DNA from: Symsagittifera roscoffensis
Lineage: Eukaryota; Xenacoelomorpha; Acoela; Convolutidae
Direction of reading: 5' to 3'
DNA: 60,000 bases
Assembly: GCF_963678635.1 (NCBI RefSeq)
Contig: NC_087071.1
Location: 40,815,797 to 40,875,796 of the forward strand
The number at the start of each line of letters is the position of its first letter. Within the stretch, counting starts at the first letter, position 1. The notes beneath the pieces were generated by a model that saw only the letters and a program-made list of their open reading frames with translations, ran no database searches and was not told the DNA's origin. Positions 40,691 through 53,059 of the stretch are shown one piece after another. Both the position numbers and the translations under genes were made by a program.

Positions 40691-42614
40691 TTTCACCTTT
40701 TCGTTTAATGCCTTTATACTTTCAACTTGAGCGTGACGTCATCCGCCCGCAAAGACTGAAAGGGACGAGCTTAAAGGTTGGTTGGGTAAGTCCGCTCGTA
40801 GCTGTCCGAATGATGTTGGAATGTGCGCATCCGTTTTTACCGTTAGCAAGCTTAACGAAGTGAGCGAGCGAGATTGTAATAAAGTCGCCCGCTATCATGT
40901 TCAATCACCCAAACCAGAACTCGCATTTTGAGAAATATGTCAGGTTTGGTGCTCCTTTTCGCTAGCTTGTTAAGTAAAGGGGGCAAATTATCGCAGACTA
41001 CGAGACGAGATAGCGTCAACATACGACTGACTTTTACCATCTGTTTTTAATTCGAAGAAAATCCCATGAGAGAGCAAAAGAAGAATTGCGGCGTTTTCCT
41101 TAAGCAAAAAATGATTGGGGCTTACGCTTCTATATCCCGCGAAACAGTATCTTCTGGAGTGATTGGTCTTGATTTGAAAGCATGCACAGCGAATCAGAGT
41201 GTTTTCCAGACACTTTTTCTGTCACTCGCATGCTGCCTATTTAAACGGAGCAAACGTTTAATGCTATCGACGAGGCGCGCCCAATAACTGATATAATGCG
41301 GTGCACAGAATGGATTAAGTTATCAGTCTATACCTTCATGCGCAAGAATTTTGAACACATAGGGTACTTGATACAGGCAATTAGTTCTATTTCTACAAAT
41401 ACAAATTTGTTTCCGTTATCTAATCAGAAAGTGCTGGGTGTACCACGACACGAGATGAAACGTTCGAAGCGCATGACACATGAACTGTTGTCTTTTGATG
41501 ACAGAACTTCGAGGTGAACAGACCCTTTGGTGAGTTAAATTAAAAAAATTTAAACCCATGTTTTAACTGCCTCTTCAAAAGGAACGTAATACGGTCCAAA
41601 AAGACCTAGCCTGTGAAAGAAAAATGTGGCTGTCCAAAGCTTTTTACATTTAAAGTATGCCAAAATCTGTCTAACTGTGATTGTTTTCCGCTTTTGACAT
41701 GTAACACGATGGTTTTCAGTCTCCAACCCTTGATGCAAATTGTCAAGGTTGGACTTCCAAGCTAATAACCGAAAAAAGTGGGGTGAACTATCAAACGTGA
41801 CGTCTGATGAAGCCAGTGGACTGATGGATACCAGCCGGACACAAGAACAATGAGTATGTGGCAAAACTGATGTTGCTCTTAATGGGTTTACCGGTGGTAA
41901 AAAAAATTTTCGACGGAAAATACGTTGACTTGAGCAAGATGTTTATGTTTCTTCTGCGAAATATGCAGCTCAATAGCATCCTTGATCTCGATTCTGTTGC
42001 CCCAAAATTGTGCATATGACGGCAGCAGTCTTAACATAAAAGCATGATTCGTTCATACCTTAAAAAGAACCGAGTTTTCCCGGTCAAATCCTGATCCAGA
42101 AGGTTGATTGAAACCGGCCTGTGAATCGGGCACTTATGTTCATCGATCCGCGCAAGTTTTGTGCGAGATTGTGATTCACGCATGTATATTCCGTTTGGAT
42201 GGCTGATTCAGCAGCAGTTTGTGCGATTTTCTTCCCTTTTATTATAAAAAACACGCTCTTCTTCCCTTTTTTTATAGTTAAGTTGAAAACAGAGCTTGAC
42301 TTATTCGTCCTATCTGGTTTTTCACTTACAGCATGTTGGGTCATCTTCTCTTTACAACCTATCAAACTTGGTCTCCTTTGGCTTTCCGATACGCTCCGCA
42401 TCTAATTCCTCTAATTGAAATTCATTTCGTTGCTGTTTCTAACTTTAAAACAATTCTAGCTCACCTGGGAACTTCTTCTGACCGCATTTTATTTAAAACG
42501 CCGTTAAGTTGTTATCTCACTAGGGGTCATGAATTCCAGTACGGCTGTAAATTGATTGAAATGTTGGCAAGATTCTTTCCTTTTTTGTGCGTTAAAAATC
42601 TTAGAATATACTTT
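40691..42614. other. Non-coding stretch
   Basis: Higher GC than average in 40720-41060, with short frames on both strands but no domain or consistent splice sites. A coding-like but broken stretch may extend leftward from the fragment at 42615-42882 (for example LEELDAERIGKPKETK around 42360-42400 on the reverse strand). Confidence 0.35.
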
Positions 42615-42882
42615 TGATATTTTAGACGCACTGCCTCCAGTTTGAGATGACGATTTAGACCGAATGTTGCCAGCTACTTCATCTGTCTGAATCTTCACTA
42701 CCGTTTCAATTGCTACTGTAGTTTCTAAATTCAAAAAACACATCAGCCTCCTGTAAAAACTTGCTAATGGTCTACGCTAGTTTGTGGAGCCAAAGATGTT
42801 GTTTGGTTATGTATTTGTCAGGGTCTACGGCTTTTCCAAACAGTTGATTGATTTCCTCAGTTAATTCAACTGCTTGTTCCAT
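42615..42882 (-). pseudogene. Broken coding remnant, possibly a retroelement gag
   Basis: From an ATG at 42882 one frame reads MEQAVELTEEINQLFGKAVD and on to a TAG. Coding character resumes as ISKFLQEADVFFEFRNY and then continues in another frame as ETTVAIETVVKIQTDE and SKSSSQTGGSASKISK. Amphipathic helical segments plus a Ser/Lys-rich stretch, with one stop and one frame change, suggest a decayed gene. Gag-like origin is a guess; no diagnostic motif is present. Confidence 0.35.
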
Positions 42883-44264
42883 TAAAAATTTAGATTTTGT
42901 GATTTTTTTCTCAATTTTTGACTGGCAAATTTGATTTTTTTTGAAATGTAATATAGTAAAAGAGCATGGAATTTGTCGACACTCAAAAATTACTTATTTA
43001 TGTTTATTTCTGTTCAAAGTTATATATGAGTCTTTCGAAAAAATGGAACAATCATACGCCCTTGAACAATCATAAGCAAGCTCGAGAGAGGGATCGGTAT
43101 ACGAGCGGAAACGATGACTCGGTGATGAGGAATGGGACAACTTGCAAATTAGTTAGATTGGAGACAATAAAGATACTAGATATCAAGGAACTATGTCTGA
43201 TGTGATCCTCAATTAGTGAAACATGCGCTAAAAACTTTGAAACCTTGCCCTCATACTAAGCAAGTTACCAGTATTTTTGTCACCGAATGGTTGGTTTTCA
43301 TGGGCAAAAACTTGACATGTAAAAACTCTGCGTTAAGCCTGTCTTGTTCGGGTTTACGGTTTTTAAAGTGTAAACATTTCGGCTTCCTACGGGTTTTGAG
43401 GGCGCTAAGAATAGCACTGTAAAGTCTAAACAAGAAGCCAGGCCTTAACTCAAGACGAGTGGGATTTTGAAATTTCTTGTATTTTTCAACGAGTAACTGG
43501 TCTTAAGACTTACTCTTAGAAATAAAGTACTGGAGTACGTTAACTTTGAGAATAGCTGTTCCAAATATTTTTTTCCTTCATTCTAAGTACCGCCGTCTTG
43601 TTGGCATTGAACGATTGTACGTATATTCTTCTTGGACCGATCTATCAAACTAGTAAGCTGCGCAGTCAATATTCTACAGTTATTGTTACTACTATATTTG
43701 AAAGCAATTAAAACTGAATAGACTTCTGGGAGTCCCTAGCGTTGAATAAATAACTTAAATAGAGTTTCGTGAAGCAAGTCTTTTTTACGGACTTTTGCGA
43801 CAGTGTGGAAAGTATGCGATGCGAGCAGTATAACTAACCAGCTCCTACTATGAATAGTATACGCACATCAAGTTAAGTCATCTTCCAATAAGGGTTGAGA
43901 AATAAGTAGGTTGGTTGAATTCCAATAATTCCCACTGGAAAAACCTTCGGCCAACACTTTTGAAGACTTCCATGCGACCGCACACTGATGACTTTCGGTC
44001 AACCGCACACTCTGACTTTTTCGGCCAATTGCACTCTCTGACTACATTTGGCCGACTGGACAGAATGGATATATTTGATGGCCTCAGGCCAAACGCCCAT
44101 TTTCGGACAAATGAGCACTAATTGACAATTTCGAGGAAACAGCTCACTTGAAATTTGTCTTAAGATTTTTGTCAAACTCTATGACAACTTTCGAAACATT
44201 TCACCTTAAAATTTCGTTGCAAAAAAAATTGTCGGTTTCGTGACGAATATTGAGGTTTTTAACA
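42883..44264. other. Non-coding stretch with a short minisatellite
   Basis: No supported gene. Around 43975-44060 a unit of about 26 bp (ccgcacactctgactttttcggccaa) is repeated about three times with variation. Confidence 0.4.
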
Positions 44265-44610
44265 GTAAATATTAACAGTGACTATTAACAGTGAAATCTA
44301 CTCGGTACTATAATCGAACGATCTTTGAATTTGAAAAATTTATTTGATCATAACAGTCACAATTTGTAGCTAAATTTTCAATTCAAGCTCTCAATACACT
44401 AGTTTTTGTATTTGAGAGCAATTGGTCTTTTTAGAGGTAGAACTAATCAAGACTGAATCGAATTAAAGAGAAAAAGTGTTTAAAACTGTCAAACGGGGCT
44501 ATAGCCTCTCGTACTTACTATATAAAGTTCAGGGTATGGAAAGGAATTCGCACGCAGCTGTCAGGCTTACAAGACTAGTCTTGTGGCCGCACGTCATTAG
44601 TTCTTTTTTA
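44265..44610 (-). mobile_element. tRNA-derived SINE-like repeat, copy 2
   Basis: Reverse-strand head GTGCGGCCACAAGACTAGTC with a degraded B box (GTGCGAATTCC), followed by the same body as 40330-40690. A further fragment (agcgaaaacacggttaaaactgtcaaa) is recognisable near 46300. Confidence 0.6.
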
Positions 44611-44789
44611 CTTTAACTCCATCGTTATAACTTTTTTATTTTCACACTTGAGCGTCAACAACTAGCTTGCCTTGAGCCGGGGTGCAGTTATTCATTATGT
44701 GCAACATTTACGCTTTTTTTAAGAAAAGAATGAAAAAATTTTTTCAGTATATTTTGTACAGATTTGCTCTAAATTAATAGGGTTTTAAT

Positions 44790-44901
44790 CAACAGCTCGA
44801 CAGTTCAACCTCCTTCACAGCCACTGAAACAAAAAGCTGCTAATCGATTAGTTTTAGTGTATTTCAGTGGCTGTGATGGAGTTTTAACTGTCGAGCTGTT
44901 G
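44790..44901. repeat. Long hairpin with 40-bp arms
   Basis: Arms 44790-44829 and 44862-44901 pair over 40 bp with three mismatches. The 32-base loop contains the palindrome CTAATCGATTAG. It abuts a CpG-rich tandem repeat starting at 44902. Confidence 0.9.
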
Positions 44902-45420
44902 ACAAAAAGTCGCGCTTGATCCGGATCCAGACCCAAAATGCATAGTTGCACAGAGAGTTTGAGTCTGAAATGCCTGGACAAAAAGTCGCGCCGCGGGTCG
45001 CGCTGCATGAAAATCCAGACCCATATTACATAGTCACGCCTGGAGGTTGAGTCTGCAAAGTACGGACGAAAAGTCGCGCCCTGGGTCGCAAAGATCGCGC
45101 CGTTGGTCGAGCTGCATCCGGATTTAGACCCAAAATGCATAATCGCGTCGAGAGTTTTGAGTCTGGAAAGTCTGGACAAGAGTCGCGCCGTGGGTCGTGA
45201 TTGTCTGGACGAACCAAAATTTGGTCGCGAACGTTTAAAGATAAAGTCGAGAAAGGCTGGGCATAGCAAAAACTGGTCGCAAGGGTCTGGACATGAAGTC
45301 GCGCCGTGGGCCGCGATAGTCTGGTCGTACCATAATTTGTTCGCGAAAGTCAGGACATGAAGTCGCGAAAATCTGGACAAACTAATATTTGGGGGCGAAA
45401 GTGTCCAGACTTGATGAAGC
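44902..45420. repeat. CpG-rich degenerate minisatellite
   Basis: Units of roughly 75-110 bp begin gacaaaaagtcgcgcc (44902, 44978, 45063, 45175), each with a ccagaccca(a)aatgcata block and a gagtctg block. Shorter derivatives continue to about 45420. The many GTCGCG motifs contrast with the AT-rich surroundings. The long reverse-strand frame across it follows the repeat period and is not treated as a gene. Confidence 0.75.
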
Positions 45421-46639
45421 CTCTGATCTGAGCTGAAAAATAACCAGTCTGTGTCAGGTATCAATCTCAGCCTGCGTCTTGTTTTCCGGATCTCCAGTGA
45501 GCTCGAACACCTGTTAAGTTAGACCAAAATGTCCGTCTAAGCCAAATATTTACTTAGCTGTAATTTTTTGGAACTGCTTTTTTATTTTTATCATTCTTTC
45601 TTTTAAGAGGACAGTTTAAGTTACTTGGCAACTTGTTTCTGCTTTCGGCCTGCCTACTTTTAGTAATATTTTGGGAATTCTGCCAAACACTTGCCGGAAT
45701 TCCGCACTTTATTTTGAGTCTTGTTATCTTAGGACAGCCGGGATCTCTTTAACTGTCCTCTCACCCTCCCTTGCCCATACCCCCTCCATCGGTACCTAGT
45801 AACGAATTGCCACCGCTATAATGAATGGATCCAATGGCGAACAATGAGTGGGTTTTCTACCTCGTAACGAATTTCCCCTCCCTTTGCAAAAGGGGGAGAG
45901 AAAAGATAAAGACATCCGACTGCGGGAAACAATCAGCCACAACTCCTTGTTATGTTCATTTGTCGCGACGAAATTCCTGGTACGATCGTTGTTAGTGCTC
46001 AGAACCGAGCAGAATAATTTTCTTGCAAAAAACGTAAGAGGCTCTCGGATGCAACAAAAGCCAATAAAGCTAGAAATCCAGGTACCTTGTAGTACTCTCA
46101 ATCTCAATCAGGTACCTGTAGTACTCAAGCCATGAAAAAGCCTACAATGCGTCTAAAGCGATTTCTATTGAGACAATGATAACAAATTTAACTAAAGAAT
46201 GATTTTTTGGCCAATTTGATGATAAATTGGTGCAAGCTAGCCAAAACGAGTGCTGATTGATTCTCCTAAGGTCAGATTTAATCAAGGTTGTACCCAATAA
46301 GAGCGAAAACACGGTTAAAACTGTCAAATAAAGCTACATATCAACCTACTTACATGTTTAAGCACCACAGGATTTAGTGGGAGCGGGTGGGTCCTAAAAA
46401 AGGACCTACAAAGATTTTTTTATTTGAAAATCCCTCCTCATGAAAATCCTAGATCCGCCCATGTGTTTTTAAGAGTTGCAGCGGGGGACAAGAAATCGGG
46501 CCTACAGCCTTTTGCACTTCTATATTTAAACCTTAGTGGCACCTCTACATACCCGGTGTTCAATGAAAAAAATAGCGTATATTTGCGCTGCAATGACTCC
46601 CTTGGTTTTGATATTCCAACAAAATCAAAATTATTGTTT
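45421..46639. other. Non-coding stretch
   Basis: No supported gene. A 27-bp imperfect direct repeat (caggtacc...gtagtactc) occurs at 46078-46130. A fragment like the end of the GGCGCC-family MITE (gaaaatcctagatccgccc) lies near 46440-46460. Confidence 0.4.
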
Positions 46640-46935
46640 CGAGTTTCAAAGAAAGTGACGGAAAATTTGTGCTCGGGGTGACTTTTTTTCTCTCCAGACA
46701 AGTTTCGACTTTAAACTAGCCATTTTTGACTGATTTTTTTTATCAGCCAAAAGTATTGTTGTAGTGAGCTCAAACTAAAAAGTAATTCACCTGTGATATT
46801 TTTTTCTTGAAGTTTTGGGGGCTTAAAGATGGCCAATTTGGCCAATTAGGAACACTTATTCCTTGATATACTTAGCACTATTAACGCTTAAGCGGAGATT
46901 TATTCCGTCTTAGAAACCGCTCCAAATTGGTTCAA
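46640..46935. repeat. Hairpin-ended dispersed repeat, 5' partial copy
   Basis: Matches 53060-53360 in order: gtgctcggggtg, cagacaa(g/a)tttcgactt, tttgac(g/t)ga, cacctgtgat, gggggcttaaagat, gcggaga(t)tta and ccgtcttagaaa. The 3' half with the hairpin is absent. Confidence 0.7.
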
Positions 46936-47466
46936 TCAGGTTATTTGTCATTAATGAGACGTTAATATAGAAGTGAATTCAATCATTTTGTATTTTATAT
47001 TGCTTGTCGGTCCAAGACTTAGAAGAAAATCTTTAAAAAAACGCTCTCTCGAAAGTTTCGTCATTTTTAGTCAGTTAAGACTTATTACATCGAAAATAAA
47101 CTGAATCATATCGTTCCCGCCGAGAGTTTCAATAGGTAATAACCAATTATATTCAATTTTCGAGGCCAAAAATGCTGCCAATATGATCGATTATATTTAC
47201 ACTTTGGGATTATTTAATCTTATAATCCATTATTTTTAGAGAAATCAAATCAATTATTATCCGTTTAAAATCCAGTACAAAGGAGTTTAATGAATAATAG
47301 TCTCTGTGAATTTCTTCCAAAAATTATGCAAAGCTTGCAGTTTTTTCTATAGCATTACTCACAGCGTACTCAATTTCTAAACCCCTTTTTTTAAATCAAA
47401 TTTTGCAAAACCATATACCTTACATTTTAAACCAAGGTCTCCTCAATTTTGACGCCCAAGTTGAAC

Positions 47467-48448
47467 ACGCCAATATTCACACCCACCCCAACCAGCCCAC
47501 ACACACACACACACATGTTTACACACTTAAATGCACACCTACTGCCACCTCCACCTAACTCCTCGCAGCCCACTTACCCATATCCATACTATACTCCGGC
47601 CCCCATCCCCACCTACCGTACCCCCTCCCCCCACACCTTCCCACTCCCACACATACCCCCACACATACTTAGATTCCATCAGATTCTTTTTAATCAAATA
47701 TAAACAATTATATAGGATTAATATGAGTTCTATTTTAATTGTTTTATAACTGATTATTATAAAACATTATGCAATTTATAATATAACAGAGATTAAGGGA
47801 GACAGACCATAAAAATCCAATATAATCGGTTGTTATCTATTGACTCGTTGCTTGTTATACCTTTTTGTTTCCTATGTAAAACACTTCCAAAAAACCTAAA
47901 TTCCACTTATTTTACATTTTTGAAGAACTTATCTATTAGTTTTTCTGAGGACGTGTTTCTTCACTCGTTTGAAAAAACGATAGCTTTGAGACCAGATAAA
48001 CTTGCTGTGACGCTTGTTTTGTTAAATTGTTGAATATAACAGTGTTGAATATGTTGAATATAACAGTAAAAACAAATTCAAAAAAGCTAAATTCCCCGTA
48101 ATTTGCGTTTTGTATTTTTTTCAATAATATTTCTGAGGATCAGTTTGTTCACTTGTTTGAAACAGTGACACGCCAATATTCACACCCACCCCAACCAGCC
48201 CACACACACACACATGTTTACACACTTAAATGCACACCTACTGCCACCTCCACCTAACTCCTCGCAGCCCACTTACCCATATCCATACTATACTCCGGCC
48301 CCCATCCCCACCTACCGTACCCCCTCCCCCCACACCTTCCCACTCCCACACATACCCCCACACATACTTACCCTCCCCCTCCCACAATTTTTTCACATCC
48401 CCATGAGTTTGGGGGTGTAAAGTTCTATAGTTAGGAGGGGTAAATGTG

Positions 48449-48492
<44 letters not shown>

Positions 48493-49171
48493 TGTGTGTA
48501 GAGGGGGGTAGGAAATCAAGAAAATGGAAAGATGAAAACAATACAGCTTTCTGCTGCAGTCATTCCACTTTTTAACAATCGCAACGTTCCAGTTTTGAAT
48601 ATTTCATTTTAAAACTTCAGAAAATCTAGGCTCTTATTCACAAAAGTCGATTTTAAGCCATTATAACCTATCAGATTCCATCAGATTCTTTTTAATCAAA
48701 TATAAACAATTATATAGGATTAATATGAGTTCTATTTTAATTGTTTTATAACTGATTATTATAAAACATTATGCAATTTATAATATAACAGAGATTAAGG
48801 GAGACAGACCATAAAAATCCAATATAATCGGTTGTTATCTATTGACTCGTTGCTTGTTATACCTTTTTGTTTCCTATGTAAAACACTTCCAAAAAACCTA
48901 AATTCCACTTATTTTACATTTTTGAAGAACTTATCTATTAGTTTTTCTGAGGACGTGTTTCTTCACTCGTTTGAAAAAACGATAGCTTTGAGACCAGATA
49001 AACTTGCTGTGACGCTTGTTTTGTTAAATTGTTGAATATAACAGTGTTGAATATGTTGAATATAACAGTAAAAACAAATTCAAAAAAGCTAAATTCCCCG
49101 TAATTTGCGTTTTGTATTTTTTTCAATAATATTTCTGAGGATCAGTTTGTTCACTTGTTTGAAACAGTGAC
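47467..49171. repeat. Recent tandem duplication, about 1.0 kb unit
   Basis: Unit 1 (47467-48169, 703 bp) and unit 2 (48170-49171, 1002 bp) both start acgccaatattcacaccc and end gtttgaaacagtgac. They are almost identical apart from CA-repeat length and about 300 bp (48369-48670, including a (GT)n run) missing from unit 1. The repeated 67-aa and 62-aa frames inside are identical because the DNA is, not because they are genes. Confidence 0.9.
48443..48498. repeat. (GT)n microsatellite
   Basis: A GT run with few interruptions within the second unit of the tandem duplication. Confidence 0.95.
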
Positions 49172-49455
49172 AGTTTTGAGATCAGATATATTTGCCACCA
49201 CGCTTGTCTTCTTTTAGCTGAAAACGCCGCGGGATGCCTTATTATAGCTTTCGTCGCGGTTTCATATGTTAAATATAACAAAAATACAATTTTGAAAAAA
49301 AAACTAAATTCACTTTTTTTTGCAATTTGAAGAACGTGTTTATGATTTTTCTAAGGACCAACTTGTTCACTTGTTTGAAATAGTGAGTGATAGCCTCGAC
49401 CAGATAAATTTGCCGCGACGCTTGTTCTTCTTATAGCTTTTGTCGCGGTTTTGCT
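48893..49455. repeat. Three diverged tandem units of about 150-200 bp
   Basis: Units at about 48893, 49080 and 49297 share aaa(g/a)ctaaattc, ttctgagga, gttcacttgtttgaaa, gaccagataaa and gacgcttgtt. The unit type also occurs inside 47888-48169. This older array was later partly duplicated with the 1-kb segment. Confidence 0.65.
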
Positions 49456-49554
49456 GTTTTACTGGAAAAGATTTTTTAATTACCGAAGATGGAAACTATA
49501 AACTAATTCAAACAAGAAGTAGCTCTAACTGTTCCGACTTCCGTTTGATTTTTT

Positions 49555-50010
49555 ATTCAGACCAATTTACGGAAATTGACAGCGTACGGGTATCGATCCG
49601 AAAAATTTGGGATTGTTAAGCGTGTAAGCTTGGATTAGGCCAAAAAGCGGTCGGCATAGCAGCTCAAATTATACTTTGATTGGTTATTCGTAACTTTTTT
49701 GGGGGCTTATAAATTGCCAATTTGACCAAAAACGAGCAATATATTTCGTGCCAGTTTCGCGTAAACGGAGATTTGATCCGTCTCCGAAATATTTCCAAAT
49801 TAAATTGAGGATTCATATTTAGTCTATTTAAGGTTTTGCTATAGGCAAAACACATAACTTTGTACTTAAAAAAGCATGTGGGGTTGATTTCTTTAAAACA
49901 AATTAGAAAAATTTATTTTCAGTCTTTTTTCAGAGCGAACACTATTCTGTAGAACTTAAGAGGTAGTCGGATCATTCAGGGCATCCCCTTGATACGAGCA
50001 TTTTTGTTTG
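49555..50010. repeat. Hairpin-ended dispersed repeat, diverged copy
   Basis: Contains ttgacagcgtacgggtatcg (also a block of the 25.2-28.6 kb array), gggggcttataaattgcc, cggagatttgatccgtct, gcatgtgggg and tagtcggatcattcaggg, with a weakened terminal hairpin. Confidence 0.55.
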
Positions 50011-50365
50011 ACTTTTTGGAATAAAAATGAATTTTTCAGAACCCTTTAAACCCACTAAAACAAGTCGGTAGCTGAGTTGAAAAAAAAAACAATATTGATC
50101 CAATGTCAATGGATGGCTACAAAAAGGCAAGATTTTTGTTAACTTTTTTGTACATTCTCTATCAACTAGGTTTGTTTTGCAATTAAAATTCAACTAAATG
50201 CTTTAATTGAATTATCAAAAGATTTTCTTTGCTAATCGCGATATTCTGACAACATTCCTCGGGTGAGAACTGATTCAATTTGTACTGATTCAAAAGATTA
50301 TGTAATCCGGTCTATAAAACAAACTTACTGTTTTATAGGCATTTACCAGTAGTAAATACACAATT

Positions 50366-50461
50366 TTATTTGACGTAACAAACCATATTACAATAATTGA
50401 TTGAAGCATATTTGCGAACTCGAATGGTTTGCCCTCTCACGTCATACTGTTGGGCAAGTTC
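50366..50461 (-). CDS. Probable terminal exon of an unidentified gene
   Basis: Reverse strand: TTTATCTTTCCAG precedes an open frame of 31 codons (ELAQQYDVRGQTIRVRKY at its start), ending in TAA that overlaps an AATAAA signal. Acceptor, codon-like composition at the start, stop and polyadenylation signal together suggest a last coding exon in phase 0. The preceding exon was not found; it should lie above 50470. No family recognised. Confidence 0.4.
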   Translation of the reverse strand, partial: ELAQQYDVRGQTIRVRKYASINYCNMVCYVK

Positions 50462-53059
50462 CTGGAAAGATAAAACAAAAGCAGTTGAAACCCGCGAGGC
50501 GACAATATGTAACAGGCAACAATTCGCAGCAAATGACAATTTGTAACAGTAGAGTCAGCCGGGGGCACTGATTACGCTCAGTTATCCTCTCTTTCGCAAT
50601 CTAAGCGCAGCGAAGCGAGCGTATTCTACTTGGCATTGCCTGGTTACGAACTGTTGCTCATTACGAATTTTCGCCAGCTATAAAAATTGCGTGTAATAGA
50701 TTGTTCAAACCATGATATTAATTTCCAGATCACCTGATTTTAAAAATATGCAAATCAGTAAGCAACTGTGTCAAAAATTTTTTGATTTTAGTTGGTTACT
50801 TGAATCTTTGCATATTTACTTGTTCATCAGCGTCGAAAAGTTTGGGTAAATCAGTTTCAAAATTTACCGGGCTTAACTTTTTTATCATAATTTGATAGGT
50901 TTTTCGAAAAGAGTCAGACTTCTGATGATTGAAATCAATTTTTTTGGTAAGTTTCAATTATTTGATTATGAACAGGAGCAGATGTAGGAGGGGGAGAGCA
51001 GTTTTTCATTTTTTTTTCAAAAATTTTGATGGAATTTTTTAAAAGTCGATCAAATTGATTTGTTGAAGTCTACCAAATCACAATAAGACCTACTTTGATC
51101 AAACGTTCTGCACCGGGTGCTAGGGATTTAGCAGACCAATCTTATAGCAGACTCAGCACACTTATAAAGTCAAATCTTCATAATCAACCATGTAAAATCA
51201 CTCCTTAGACCATAAAATCGATGCTTGTGTCAGGTGGGGGGCGGGGGGAGGGGGGTAAGAATAACCTAATTGTAAAATCAAAACTTATGATAAATCTAGA
51301 TTGCGAAAATTTGATTACATATTGTTTCTGAAGAATATTTTTTCAGCAAACTTATCAAAACAAATTGAATTCGAGAAAAAAATTAACCGGAATTAACTTC
51401 AAGGAAAAATAACAAAAAATGATATATAGAAAAGATTTAGCAACCCAGTTCAAGATTTTGCCACAAGATACAATTGAAACAAGGAATTTTTCTAATAAAC
51501 TGAATTTAGTTGAAAAAGAGATTCAAACTCCGGTTTTTGCCAGATTAGCAATTCTCATAAGTTATCAAAATTGGACTCTCTTTTGTCTTGATCCAATTGG
51601 CAAAATTCATTTCAGAGAAAATTTTCTTTTTTTTTCAGCACACATGTGTAGTATTCAATATCCAAATTTGTTCTGAATTTTGATCAGTTTATGGTGGTTG
51701 CAGATCGAATCATGATTAATTGAGGTAGAGATACGACTAAGTAAAATTAAAAGTGAAACGGTTATCATAAGTTTCAAATCACCGCTCAGTTAACCTCATC
51801 AACGCTCAAAAACATCTAAAAAGCAAAGATTCAAAATGATTTTTTCAAAAAACTTTTTAGGGACAAATCCGCAAAAACTTGCCTAAAAATTGACCTGTCT
51901 TTAATTTTTTGTTTTGTCTTTCAAATTAAATTTGGCCTAAGCTTTGGCGATGTAGTTTGATTTTTTTCGAGCAAATGCAGACGTTTAAACTCTAGTTGGG
52001 TTTAAAATTTTAGGCGTAAAACTTTTTTAGTTTCAAAATTACTAATACGAGGATGAATTCGGTAATTTCTGTGGAGAGGGAGATTTTTGTTTGGGTCTGA
52101 AACAAATGCTAGCTATGACTCAGCAGGGAAAATAGCATCTGAAAGTTTGGATGCGTCAATTCTCAGACAATTCATTGTTCTGGTGCGAGTGGGAAAATAA
52201 ATAAAATTTAAAACCTTGATTCAAGTACGTTTCTAAGCTTATAGTTTTTAATCACGGCAAACTTGATAAATTGTTATTCGAAATTCTTTTACATTTATAG
52301 TTGATTTCTCCAGATTGCGTTTGCTAAAAGGACATCAATTTTCTTCCTCTGCTTAGGATAGCGGAATTGACACAAAAAAAACGTTGAACGAATTCTTGGT
52401 TTGGAAGTGGATTTCAAATTATTGATTCCGCAGCGGAATAAAACAAACTAAATATATATTTGGGATAGCTTTGATAACACACCATTAATTTTTGCAGATA
52501 GTTACAAAAATGAAAAACCTGTGAGTTTATTTTTTTCAGAATAAGCATTTTTTAGAATGCTTTTTTTCCTGTTTTGATTATTTGAAACAGCATTTTAGCG
52601 TTGTTTACTTCTTCTTTGATAAGTTTAGTTTTGTAGGTTTGACAAACAAGTGCCATTTTTACCATTTGAATGTATGAGAAATGTGTGATTGTTGATTGTG
52701 TTTTTTTTGTACCGACCATTGACATTGGGGAGGATCTTCATTTTCGGGTATAGCTTAGATCTTTTTTGTTTTTTCTTCCATGCAAATCAGGTGATATATC
52801 ATTTTAAAAAAAATTTGTGGTTCGAACGAAATAGAAAAAAAATTATAGCTTCAAAGATTTTTTCAGCGCTATTTTGGGATTAAAACTTTATCAAAATTTT
52901 TGTGTTTGCTTTTAATTATGATTCTTTCTTGCGCTTTTGTACAATTTGTCTGTTTTCATGTTTTAGTAACAGTCACGCTCATGCTTGAATGAAACCGACA
53001 ATTTTCGGGTCTCATTTCAGAAAAAGATATTTGGTGCAAAAATATGCTTGGCTTTTTGT
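50462..53059. other. Non-coding stretch
   Basis: A GC-richer patch at 50540-50670 and a third-subfamily MITE fragment at 51180-51256 (gtaaaatcactcc, tcaggtgggggg). The frame at 51419-51676 starts with ATG but has no recognisable feature. Otherwise AT-rich and unstructured. Confidence 0.4.

Noticed and set aside
44805-45464. 219-codon reverse-strand frame rich in Arg and Ser
   Set aside because: Covers the hairpin and CpG-rich minisatellite; residues recur with the DNA repeat (SRRDF/PRRDF), so it is a repeat artefact.
47449-48519. Pro/Thr-rich and Gly-rich frames
   Set aside because: Encoded by CA-, CCCA- and GT-rich simple sequence that is duplicated as DNA; identical second copies reflect recent duplication, not selection.
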